Below, one piece after another: positions 32,491 to 42,560 of a stretch of DNA of 64,000 bases. The DNA comes from Asterias amurensis. Its lineage: Eukaryota; Echinodermata; Asteroidea; Forcipulatida; Asteriidae. The DNA is taken from positions 6,075,501-6,139,500 of the forward strand of contig NC_092669.1 in the NCBI RefSeq assembly GCF_032118995.1. Reading direction: 5' to 3'. A program made the translations under genes and the position numbers. Each line of letters starts with the position of its first letter. Within the stretch, counting starts at the first letter, position 1. The notes beneath the pieces were generated by a model. The model did not search any database, was not told where the DNA came from, and saw only the letters and a list, made by a program, of their open reading frames with translations.

Positions 32491-35400
32491 ATGTCTGGGT
32501 CCACATGGTTTGCAGTTTGGGTTGTTTGTTGTGCAACACTCATCACGGGTCATCATACCGTCAGTGATGATACCAACGAATTCGCATTGGTAAAGAACCA
32601 ATCATTCGCACTTATCTTCAACTTATTGTTGTTTTTTTTTTTTTTTTTTTTTTAACTGTGTGTTTGTTTGTTTGTTTGTTTTACTGTGTGTTTGTTTGTT
32701 TGCTTTACCATTGTTTTTTATGGGTATAGGGTTTGTTCTGTGCCTGTTGGGGGTTATTTTGCTTTTTCATTCGTTCATTTTTTTTTTGCGTTTTTCTTAT
32801 ATTGTTTTCTAGACTTAATAAAAAAAGATGTTTAATATTTGTGTAAGAAATATTGGAACTGAATGCATTCGGGCTACAGTTTTTCGGTATGCCGGGTATC
32901 ATTTATGTCACTGGCTTTGGTTTTGTAATGTTCTGTTTTGAATGCGTTTTATAATGCCGAATAAATAATAATGTTAATAATCATAATTTGCATCTAGGAA
33001 AAAATTTTCTTTTTGGTTTTACCCATATACACCGATGTGTGTTAGCACTGTATACTCAGTACTTACCCGAGCTTCGTGAAAAAAAGAGTTCAGGGCAAAT
33101 ACTTCGGGAGATATTCGACCCACCGACCTTTGCAATTCTAGAGCAGTGTCATACCAACTAGACCACAGAGAATATTTTTTGTCCCCGATGCAAATTTTAC
33201 ATCTCTTAAACAGTTTGTAGTACCCGCTGCTAAAACATAGGATTCGAACTGCCTCTAGCTACCGGGCAACCTCGGTAGTCTAGTTGGTAAGACATCGCCC
33301 TAGAATTGCAAAGGTCGTGGGTTCGAATCCCACCCGAGTAATATGCTTGTGATTTTTTTCCACAGAATTCGGGTAAGTACTGAGTTTACAGTGCTAACCT
33401 ACATCGGTGTGAATGGATAAAACCCAAAATGAAAACCCTTAAATTATTCATTATTATCTTTGTTCATAAAGAATTGGTTGCGATCCTATGGCTACCTGTA
33501 CTCATCCGAACCAGATGATGAGTTGAGTATTGCTGATGTTAGTGCTGCTATACGACGCATGCAGGCGTTTGCCAGTCTACCCGAGACCGGTGAGGTAGAT
33601 TCTGCTACCCTCGAGGTCATGAACATGCCAAGATGCGGCGTACCTGATTTTGAGCCAGATGAAGACGGTCAATTCAAGCGGTATACGACTAGATCAAAGT
33701 GGCCTAGAACGGCACTCACATACAAGTACGTAAATTTAAGTTGAACCCATTTCCTTTCAGCTACTGACCTTTTTTTAATAACATGTGGTATAGTTTTCCC
33801 CAACAAGGTCGGAGCACCTGAGTCCGGGTAAACTAAAGTAAGAAAGGTATTAGAAAATTTAAAATTATTTTGTTTCCTCGAAGTATTATTTATTTCTTAG
33901 AAATAATTTCGTAACCCTTAAACATTTTTTTCGTTGGGCGAAAGATGTCAACTCTGGGGAATGAAGTACATTTAAAGGAACACGTTGCCTTGGATCGGTC
34001 GAATTGGTCTTTGAAAATCGTTCTATAACCGTTTGTTGTAAAATGTATATGGTTAGAAAGATATTGTAAAAATAGAATACAGTGATCTACACAAATATGC
34101 CTCGAAATTGCGTGGTTTTCTTTTTACCCTGTCGACTAACACGGTCGGCCATTTATGGGAGTCAAGATTTTGACTCCCATAAATGGCCGACCGTGATAGT
34201 TCGCGACGTAAAAGGAAAACCGTGCAGTTTCGAGTGATACTTGTGCGGATCATTATATTCTACTTTTAAAACATCTTTCTAACCACATGCATTTCATAAC
34301 AAACGGTTTCAAACGCTTTTAATAGACCAACTCGTCCGATCCAAGGCAACGTGTTCCTTTAAGAAACAATATAACTTCAATTTGTTTTCAACCGTTTCAA
34401 TAATGTTTGGACCTGTCCCTTCATGGCCCTTGCATGCTGCCCGACAAACATTGAAACCGTTTCTTATGAAATCGACATGGTTAGTAAGGGAATAAAAGGG
34501 TACCGACGAGTTCTTTAATGGCCGTTTAAATCCGGCAGGGTCGTTGCCGTGTGATAAAGGCCCTAGCCGAAAGCAGTGAATACAGTACACACACATCGGT
34601 GTACGGGTAAAAACCAAAATTAATATTACCTAGCTTGTTAACAGATTATAATTGATTGTGATTTTATTTCAGATTTGAGAGTTACACCAGGGATTTGTCA
34701 GTATGCGACATCGAGTCAACTGTAGCCGCTTCGTTCAAACAATGGAGTGATGTGTGCCCCCTTACCTTCACACTGGTAACTGGAACCGCAGACATTATCA
34801 TCAAATTTGTAGATGGTTGGCATGGTGATGGAAACGCGTTTGATGGAAGAGGCGGCACCCTGGCTCATGCATTCTACCCTGCTAGCGGCTTTGGTGGTGA
34901 TTTGCATTACGATGATGCAGAGACATTCAGAATGCACAGCACCAATTCAAGTAATATTCTAGATTGTTCGCATGGCAATCATTTTTAATTAGCAAACATT
35001 GTTCTATTTTCACATACATCTAATGTTTCCATCGTGTTATTTGTTTTAAAGGCAGTGGACACTATTGGTACAATACTCACAATAATTATTAGCATGAAAC
35101 CTTGGGTCGATTTCACAAAGAGTTAGGACTCGTCTAATCTCGAGTTAGGCCGAGTAACTCGTCCTAACTTTATGGTCTGCATGCTACAATGCAGAGGGTT
35201 ATGACTCGTCCTAAGTCCTAAGATTATATGTTGGGAAGAGTTTTGTGAAATCGACGGAAGCCGTGGTAACGAGTGATGGGGAATAGTATAAACATTGTGA
35301 GACACGGCTCATCCTTCTGAAGTGACGTAAGAAGTAGTTTTCAACGAGTTTTGATTGCGAGACCTCAGATTTAAATTTTGAGGTCTCGAAATCAAGCATC

Positions 35401-35822
35401 TGAAAGCACACAATTTCATGTGACAAAAGTGTTTTTTCTTTCATAGTTATCTCGCAACTTCGCCGACTAATTGAGCTCAAATTTTCACAGGTTTGTTATT
35501 TTATGAATGTGTTGAGATACATGAGTGAGAAGACTGGTCCTAATTGACAACTACCAATAATGTCCAGTGTATTAAGGATAATCTGCAAATGCTTTTAAGT
35601 AAATTTGAAATAATCCCTTCATATGCTCATGTGTATATCCGGTTTTTTTTTTTAGATGATATTGACCTCCTGTATGTAACTGTGCATGAGATTGGTCACA
35701 GCATTGGCATAGACCACAGCAGCGTGTCTGGAGCCATAATGTACCCAACCTACGCAAAGGTGGCAACAGTCGAACTTCATAGTGACGACATTAACGCAGC
35801 CCGAGCTCTGTATGGCAAGTAA
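32491..35822 (+). CDS. Minimal (matrilysin-type) matrix metalloproteinase
   Basis: Exons 32491-32589, 33472-33725, 34673-34950 and 35656-35822 join in phases 0, 2 and 1 to give 798 bp (265 aa plus TAA). Residues 1-20 are a signal peptide. The propeptide ends with the cysteine switch PRCGVPD (C88), which holds the enzyme inactive until cleaved. The catalytic domain runs from about 112 to 265: WHGDGNAFDGRGGTLAHAF and GGDLHYD supply structural zinc and calcium ligands (H168, H183, H196), HEIGHSIGIDH (H221, E222, H225, H231) binds catalytic zinc, and M239 in AIMYP is the Met-turn. The protein stops after LYGK, where most family members continue into a hinge and hemopexin domain. It is expected to be secreted and to cut extracellular matrix or precursor proteins. 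There is no furin site in the propeptide. The short form may be lineage-specific. Confidence 0.93.
33045..33183 (-). repeat. tRNA-derived SINE fragment in metalloproteinase intron 1
   Basis: The minus-strand copy starts CACCGATGTGTGTTAGCACT (as read on plus) and includes a decayed tRNA body. It faces the full copy at 33186-33412, making a foldback pair. Confidence 0.75.
33186..33412 (+). repeat. tRNA-derived SINE, full copy, in metalloproteinase intron 1
   Basis: Box A-like TAGTCTAGTTGGTAAGACA and box B GGTTCGAATCC are at tRNA spacing (about 33275-33335); a conserved 3' part ends CTACATCGGTGTGAATGGAT. The 5' part contains a second TTCGAACTG motif. Related copies lie at 38392-38605 and in the duplication at 29969-31672. 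The 3' end stops only 60 bp before exon 2. Confidence 0.82.
33976..34358. mobile_element. TTAA-flanked palindromic MITE in metalloproteinase intron 2
   Basis: The ends AGGAACACGTTGCCTTGG and the exact inverse are flanked by TTAA at 33972-33975 and 34359-34362. The inner part has long inverted arms around AAATGGCCGACCGTG. The element at 63723 is a copy cut by the window end. Confidence 0.9.
35050..35571. mobile_element. TTAA-flanked MITE in metalloproteinase intron 3, with a nested insertion
   Basis: Left end AGGCAGTGGACACTATTGG and right end CCAATAATGTCCAGTGTA, with TTAA at 35046-35049 and 35572-35575. A second small palindromic element (ends TCGATTTCACAAAGAGTTAG and TTTTGTGAAATCGA, about 35107-35250) is nested inside, with AGTTAGGACTCGTC inverted in its body. 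Confidence 0.88.
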
Positions 35823-36058
35823 ATGCTACCCATCGATACAGAATCACTTCTTAAGCCATACGTAGTTGAATACTTTAATTGTCAGTAGTAAACTTAAATG
35901 ACTTTTTATCTTTTAATTCAGCTCTATATTTTCTTGAACAATCATATCAACACGCTGGGGTAATGATCGCTGCTAGTTACGTAATCTTACAGAATTCATG
36001 TCGTCTGTAAAGAGACAATACAAATCCACTCAAGTAGAAATGGTTTAAGATACCACTC

Positions 36059-36064
36059 AATAAA
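36059..36064 (+). terminator. Poly(A) signal AATAAA of the metalloproteinase gene
   Basis: AATAAA lies 237 bases after the stop codon in AT-rich sequence; there is no better candidate closer. Confidence 0.6.
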
Positions 36065-36233
36065 ACTATATTTCCATTTAAAATATATGAGTCGATTAAG
36101 TAGGCTTTGGTTTAAAGCATTAGACGCAATATTATTATCATTTCCCCGCTGATATACTGGGCTAATTTGATATAATAATGGTAAGAACGCTGAGCCCAGT
36201 ATTTTAGTATAGATTTTTGGACACTCCTGTTTT

Positions 36234-36449
36234 CTACTAGCCTTGTCCAAGGCTCTTTATGCAAGCACCGGCCCACAGACTATACCGCGCGCACGATACC
36301 GTGGGGTCGAAGATGGCTTTGCGAGGTATCAACGAGGTTACAAAACGAGGCCGATATCTCGCAAAGCCATCTTCGACCCCACGGTATCGTGCGCGCGGTA
36401 TAGTCTGTGGGCCGGTGCTTGCATAAAGAGCCTTGGACAAGGCTAGTAG
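36234..36449. repeat. 216-bp near-perfect palindrome
   Basis: The arms start CTACTAGCCTTGTCCAAGGC and run about 100 bp with almost no mismatch to a small centre near 36341. The outermost bases contain a smaller palindrome (CCTTGTCCAAGG). Located about 170 bp after the poly(A) signal of the metalloproteinase gene. Confidence 0.92.
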
Positions 36450-36581
36450 TGTTCTACAGAACAAGCTATTTTGTTTAAACCATACCTTTACGTCCTTGTG
36501 AGAACCATTGGTTGGAACACAATTTTTCACAACGTACTAATGCGAGCAACTCTTGTACGGACGGTCACTTTGTTTGCCTTC

Positions 36582-37473
36582 ATGCTACCCTCACACTGAG
36601 GCGAATATTCTTGCGAAAATGTATATTTGAAATTCGCGATGAATTCGCCCAAAATTTGCGATTGGACAGTGAATAAAAATATGTTTTTGGTCGTCCCTCA
36701 ACCTCTCCTTACCAGTATCTTACACATAATACACACACTTTACCGGCAGTACCAATGGCTTAATACCAATTATTACAAACATTGATGGCGAAATACCGTC
36801 TTCACAACATTCGCTGAAATTTGGGAAGCGCTTCGAATTGCCGCTCTCACAGAGTGGCGAATGTTCTTGCGAAGATGAATATTTGAACTTCGCGTTGAAT
36901 TCATCCAAAATGGCGGTTTGATAGTGAATATTTTCATGTCGGTCTCACCCCTCGATCGTCCTCGGTCGGCCCTCTCCTTACCAATATCTAACGAATAACT
37001 TACGAATGCTTACAAACGCTTGCTAATGCCTTTACGAACGTTGCCAACGCTTACGCACGCTTTTCAAACGTTACCAATGCACGGAAATCGACGGCAAACG
37101 ACCGCCTACGCAACATTCGCTGAAATTGAGAAACCGGTTTCTAAATTGACTGATCTTCGTAATTAAGGAAGTGGGGAATAATTTGTGAGCGTTCCGAATT
37201 TGTTACCAACGCTTACGAAGACACGGCGAATGTTGCGAAGTTTGGGCGATTGTCAAATATTTCCTTCCGTTAGCATATTCGCCGTGTGAGAGCAGCATAA
37301 ATTGACCGATCTTCGTATAAGGAGGCGGAGAAGGGCTTGTGAACATACCGATTTTGTTACCAACGCGAACGAAGACTACACGGCGAATGTTGCGAAACCG
37401 TTTGAGCGAATGTTAAATATTTCCGTGCGTTAGCACATTCGCTAGCATATTTTTCCCAGTGTGAGAGTAGCAT
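36582..37473. mobile_element. TIR element with ATGCTACCCTCACACTG ends
   Basis: The left end ATGCTACCCTCACACTG and right end CAGTGTGAGAGTAGCAT are inverted with one mismatch. The body has recurring GGCGAATGTT and TTACGAACGCTTAC-like segments and an internal copy of the end near 37285. No protein is recognised. Confidence 0.75.
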
Positions 37474-38391
37474 TTGCCCGATTCTTACTATTAGGGAATA
37501 CGAAAACAATACGAATGTTGACGTCACAAATTCGCAACTAACATGCAACACTCATGGGTTGAACTCGTTTCTACCGATGCGAACAGCTGTTGCGAATTTG
37601 TGACGTCAAAAATTCGAATCGCAATAGCATTATGTATGAACCGAACAAATTGACTGCGTCCGACTTAGCAGCTACGGCTACGACTACGGCTGGGTTGCTG
37701 CGTCATCACGCGCTGAAGTTCAAGACGTCCTTAAAACCACCCTTAGAATTCGCAGCCATAGTTGTAGTTGCTATTTTGGATGCAGCCGTATATTCCTATT
37801 CCTTGGTGACGGTCATGGTTCCTCATGCATTACTTCTTCAGTGGGTGGGGTATAATGTTGTGAAGACTCGTGGCTCGCAGTCAATCGGGCAAATGACTCA
37901 ACAAACTCCTCAGCGAGCTTACCAACCAAACTAAAGACCCTATGCATTGTAGGATTAGCCTATAAACAATGTCCCTTCGGATTGGCAAGAGCGCCCTCAA
38001 ATGACGTCACATGCATTATAACGGGTATGCGGGCAACCTTGTTTTCGAAGTAACACATTGTACGACTAAGATGCATCTATAGGATGAATAAAGATAGCCT
38101 ATCTTTCAATTTAAACCTTAAAGACACCGTCATCAATATCAGAAGAATAATTTGTTTTGCGAACAAACAACATCATTTAACGACTGCATTCAGTTATCAA
38201 GCTATTATTGGTGGTGGATTGTTACTGTTGTTATTAATTGAATAAAAACTGTTGAAGGTGAGTAATTTTGTCTTCCAATGGCATTAAAGACACTGTTTCA
38301 ATGGCTTATTTATTTATTATGTAAGCTTCTAAATCGGATGCTTTAATATAATAGATTTTAAATTTGCATCAGGGATAGTGACTATTAATGC
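37474..38391. other. Intergenic, no convincing gene
   Basis: An open frame at 37590-37934 has no recognised domain and lies beside inverted TTGTGACGTCA-type segments (37515-37535 and 37576-37600), so it is probably transposon sequence. Confidence 0.4.
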
Positions 38392-38605
38392 ACCGATGTG
38401 TGTTAGCACTGTATACTCAGTACTTTCCCAGGCATGTTCGTGAGGGATTCGAACCCACGACCGTTGCAATTCTAGAACAGTGTCTTACCAACTAGACTAC
38501 CGAGGTTGCCCGGCAGCTAGAGGCAGTTCGAATCCTATGTTTTGGCAGTGGGTACCGCAGCGATATAATAGATGTTAAATTTGCACCGGGGAAAAGAATA
38601 TTATT
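38392..38605 (-). repeat. tRNA-derived SINE, near full copy
   Basis: Reverse complement of the SINE at 33186-33412: GGATTCGAACCC (box B), TCTTACCAACTAGACTAC (box A) and the CACCGATGTGTGTTAGCACT 3' end. About 80% similar by eye. Confidence 0.85.
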
Positions 38606-41165
38606 TTTGGTTTTCAACGGATGCTTTAACTTTGAAAAGGGTTCTAAGGTCTGCTGCGCTGTTGTCCCAACCAATGATAAGCAACAGGTTGTTCCTTAAT
38701 AATAAATAATACTTGTGTGTTTATGTGCATTTCACATTAGTGTCCCAATGCGCTTTACAAACGTGACACAGTATGTTTATTCTATTGGTGCTAAAATTAT
38801 GGAAATTATAACATTCAATAATGTACAAAATTGTGTTTTCTCTGGGTGAAGAGGTAATCATGGTAATATGTAAACCCTACCGAAAGTACCACTGAAGTTC
38901 CCCCCGGGCCGCGGTGGTTTTGACAATAATGCGTGTGCGTTGCGAATTACTTATTCAGGGCTTCAGACGAGAGGACGGAGCGTGGAGCCGAATCCAAAGC
39001 CGAAGCAGTGGTTTTGAAAGTGATTAATCTCAGTTGAACACGGCAAACAGAACAAGAACAGTTTATCCTGAGATACTGTCTGGGGGAAGTTGTTCAGAAA
39101 AGCCAGGTAAAGTTGTCCGGGGACAGATTCACCCGGGGGGGGGGCGGGGCTGCAGAATATCTGTCCACATCCGCGTCAATCCGGGGTTGGTCGTTTGGAG
39201 TCCCACTAGTCCATTTCTCTTTCTTCATATAATTTTTCAATTTATTAAAGTTAAATATTGCGAGGGTGTTGGATGTGGCTAAGCGCTCGTATTCTGGGAG
39301 AGGCACTGATTTGCCCCTTTACCCCCCCCCCCCCCCCCCCCGCCGCCGCTGCATTTTAAACCAATGCTCCGTTACTTATGCGGACCTCAATCGGACAGAC
39401 GGGGCCTGGAAGGGGGGGGGGACCGAGCCGTGGTTCTGATGAGGGGCCAAATTTGACAACTTCTTCAATTAAAGGGTAAAACAAGTTGTCTGGTCTGATC
39501 TAGAAGATACAAATAATCTTGCTTGGTGATAAAAGTTTCTTCATTAAAGGGCGTCGCTTTGGCTGTATCTCTTCGCTTATACAACAGGGGTGGAAGGGTA
39601 TAACTATAACTATTACGAGACGAGTTGAGTCTTTGCACTTTCGAGAAGCCGTGTGCCGTATGAAGCACATGGGTCCATGTTCCCTCTACCCCTGTGGCAC
39701 TGCCCCTGTTTCGCAATGACATTGGTGAACCAATCCCGTGGTCTACACTAAACAGCCGGACCTCATTGACATTTTCGGTGTTTTGTTACCGAGGAGGAGG
39801 TCCCGATGTACACTTTTAAAATTTGACTGGAGCATTGCTACTATTGGTTTCAGCATTCGGGGCACCGGTGTACCGTTGGCCAAAAGAAGGGCACGGTTTT
39901 TCGCGCAAGCAGTATATAAGCCTCATTGAAGGCTTTTGGCCGTCACTCTCAAAACATCAAAGCCACATCGTATCCTTGACATTGATTTTGTTTAAGGGGA
40001 AGCTGTGTTGAACTTCGGAGACTAAACCTTCCAAAGAGTTTAAAGTATTAAACTACACTGCTTACAAAGCAGTCGATTAATATTTAAATATCCTTTTGAG
40101 ATGATGAAATGACTCATTACTTCTACCACCTGTGGCAGATCAAAGGTTTGTTCCAAACAACAGGTCAGTTTGCAGGACGATACGCCCTAAACATACAACA
40201 ACAAAAGTACAGCAGCCGGTAACGGTTGTACCGCGCGCAGAGCAAGGGTTATATTCGAGGTTATATTGGTCACGTTCCCTAGCAACCAGTCCCACACAGA
40301 AAGCTAAACTGTTGGCCCTCGTGCTAATTTAGAGTTATCAATGTACAACTGATAGGGGTTCCAACACGGGTACCAGCGATTATTGGACCTTGAGCCCTTA
40401 TGGTAGCAACGGACAACAAAATATTCAACAGCTTGTTTGAGCTACAATGATAACCCAGCACCCAGTGCGTAGTATAGTAGGCCTATAGTTGCTTCGTTCC
40501 GTACACTAAAAGCTGCTATCTTTGGGACTAATAGTAAAGCGTTATTCTTAAATCAGAACGGAACATCGTCAGGCTAAAAAGTTATTTTGTTCTTTTATTA
40601 TAATTATGCCAAACCAAAGATGTGATAAATTGCAAGTCAACACGGAGTGAAGGTGTTCTTGGAGGTATGTTCCCGATTTGCTTATAAACTCATTACAATC
40701 TTTTTCCATCAGAGGTGTTCGGATGGATGGGGGTCAGGGATTATCTATCCCTCACCGTTTTTACTGACTGGTGGGCCAAAAAATGTTTAGGCGTAAGTCT
40801 TATGAATTTGTTTGTCTGTATCAACCATCCGTAAAGGGGGGGGGGGGGGGGCAGATACAAAAATATGTATCTTAAAAGATGACTTGTCGTTATTATACTC
40901 AGTCATTCGAACGATTTTTTACGGCATTTCTCAGTTGATTTTCTGCTACCTATTTCAATAATGAAATTAAATGGTTTAACCGGCCTCGTGCTCGCTACGG
41001 AAATCGAATGACCTTTGAGGCTTTATGAATTCGAATGATGACGTTTGATGAGCGAACCCTAAGAATGTTTCAAAAGAGAACGCCTATATCATTAAGTTAA
41101 GTTTACACTCAGTTCCCCCGCCTGGGGGAACAACATCTCCGGGGGTATAGGAGGGGGTTTCATAT
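38606..41165. other. 2.5 kb with no recognised gene; several G/C homopolymer tracts
   Basis: Homopolymer tracts lie near 39133-39143, 39325-39342, 39411-39421 and 40837-40852. No frame resembles a known protein and no splice-consistent gene was found. These tracts are likely places for sequencing error. Confidence 0.5.
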
Positions 41166-41663
41166 CGGTGTGGCGGTTTCAACTTTCCGCTGTGTTCAGT
41201 TTTCCGAATGACCAAATACGGTAGCATTACGTCATGCGATGCCTGCGCACAGTAAGCGAAAGTAGTCCATTTTTAGTGCCGTATTGAGTCGTCCGTTACC
41301 CTCCGGTAGCTGTCATGGCGGCGTCCACGAGCCGAGTACAACTAGCGGCAAACGCGTGGATCGTATGAGTTGTTTTATATGCAAGCAGAGTGTGACCTGC
41401 CTATAGTTGTACCCATGAATACATGTAAAGAGTGGGGCAAGAGATTATGCGACTACACAGAAAAGAATAGTAATATAAACAATTTGGGGTCACTGCTGAG
41501 AGAACTACAGTACTCGCCAGGGTACTCGCGGCGGTATCTGACAGGTCACCCGGAAAACTGATGAACACGCCGGAAAGCTAAAACCGTTCGAACAACGTGA
41601 TGATATGTCCGACTACGTCACCCGGAAAACTGAACACGGCGGAAGACTGAAACCGCCACACCG
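41166..41663. mobile_element. TIR element with CGGTGTGGCGGTTTCA ends and possible gene cargo
   Basis: The left arm CGGTGTGGCGGTTTCAAC ... GTTCAGTTTTCCG returns inverted at 41624-41663, with a second partial copy at 41545-41590. The interior is GC-richer than the neighbourhood and holds GTCATGGCGGCG, a good start context, giving MAASTSRVQLAANAWI up to a GTATGAGT donor-like site at 41362. A later open frame (about 41390-41561, CKEWGKRLCDYTEKN) is not recognised. It may be captured host sequence. Confidence 0.6.
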
Positions 41664-42055
41664 GCGCGTCATATGGGCTACTGCACGTCACAACAATAAA
41701 CTATCTTAACACCCATCGGTTTAAAGTGAGTTTAACTGTTCGATAAGGCTATGAACACATTCGGTTGGTTGTCATGTGACCAGTATTCTGACAAATCCAA
41801 ACAATTGCATTAAATAACAAATCTGTGATTTTTTTAGGGCCTATACTCTTTAGGTCATTGGTTACAGGTAAAGAATAATAACAGCAAAAAACACCCTTGC
41901 TGAATAATTAATGTGTGTGCTTCATAATAAAAAGCTTTAGGCCTGAAGTATGTTAATTAATTGAGTGAAACATACAGAGCTCAAGCACGTCGGAACTTCA
42001 GATCAGTTTTACAGAGTTTCTTACTTTATTGCGTCTTCTTACCAAAAAGGCATTA
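41664..42055. other. Intergenic, nothing recognised
   Basis: AT-rich, no coding match. Confidence 0.4.
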
Positions 42056-42059
42056 TGAA

Positions 42060-42560
42060 TGGGAATAAAAGTAGAGCGCTAGTTTTTTCACGGCCGTTTA
42101 AAACCTTGCAGGCCGTTTAAAACCGTGTGATAAAGGCCTCCGCCTTCGGCTCGGGCCTTTATCACACGGCAATTCTACCATGCCTGTTTAAAGGCAGTGG
42201 ACACTATTGGTAAATGTCAAGGACTAGCCTTCACAGTTGGTGTATCTCAACATATGCATAACATAACTAACCTGTTGAAATTTGAGCTCAATCGGTCATC
42301 AAAGTTGTGAGATAATAATGAAAGAAGAAAACACCCCACACGAAGTTGTGTGTGTTTAGATGGTTGATTTCGATACCTCAAGTTTCCCACAATGTTTGGA
42401 GCCGTTTCCCACAATGTTTTATACCATCAACCTCTCCCCATTACTCGTCACCAAGAAAGGTTTTATGCTAATAAACAATTTGAGTAATCACCAATAGTGT
42501 CCACTGCCTTTAAAACGGCCGTGAAAGAACTAGTCGCTACCCTTTTATTCCCCTATTTAT
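42060..42560. mobile_element. Palindromic element (GGGAATAAAA...GCTAGTTCTT...CGGCCGTTT) split by a TTAA MITE
   Basis: The left arm (42060-42187) and right arm (42514-42560) are inverted copies of the same family as 28800-28890. The left arm itself contains a smaller inverted pair around GTGATAAAGGCC and GGCCTTTATCAC. The inner MITE has separated the two arms. Confidence 0.8.
42192..42509. mobile_element. TTAA-flanked MITE with perfect 19-bp TIRs
   Basis: AGGCAGTGGACACTATTGG and its exact complement, flanked by TTAA at 42188-42191 and 42510-42513. The element sits in a TTAA within the arm of another palindromic element. No coding capacity. Confidence 0.93.

Noticed and set aside
33275..33345. 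Functional tRNA gene
   Set aside because: Boxes A and B are present, but the sequence continues into a conserved non-tRNA tail and occurs in many diverged copies, so it is a SINE. The same applies to 30405-30680, 38392-38605, 51945-52032 and 16275-16352.
36243..36530. Matching open frames on both strands with the same protein sequence
   Set aside because: This is a direct result of the near-perfect palindrome at 36234-36449.
37590..37934. Possible small gene of 114 residues
   Set aside because: No domain, no splice or promoter evidence, and flanking inverted segments suggest transposon sequence.
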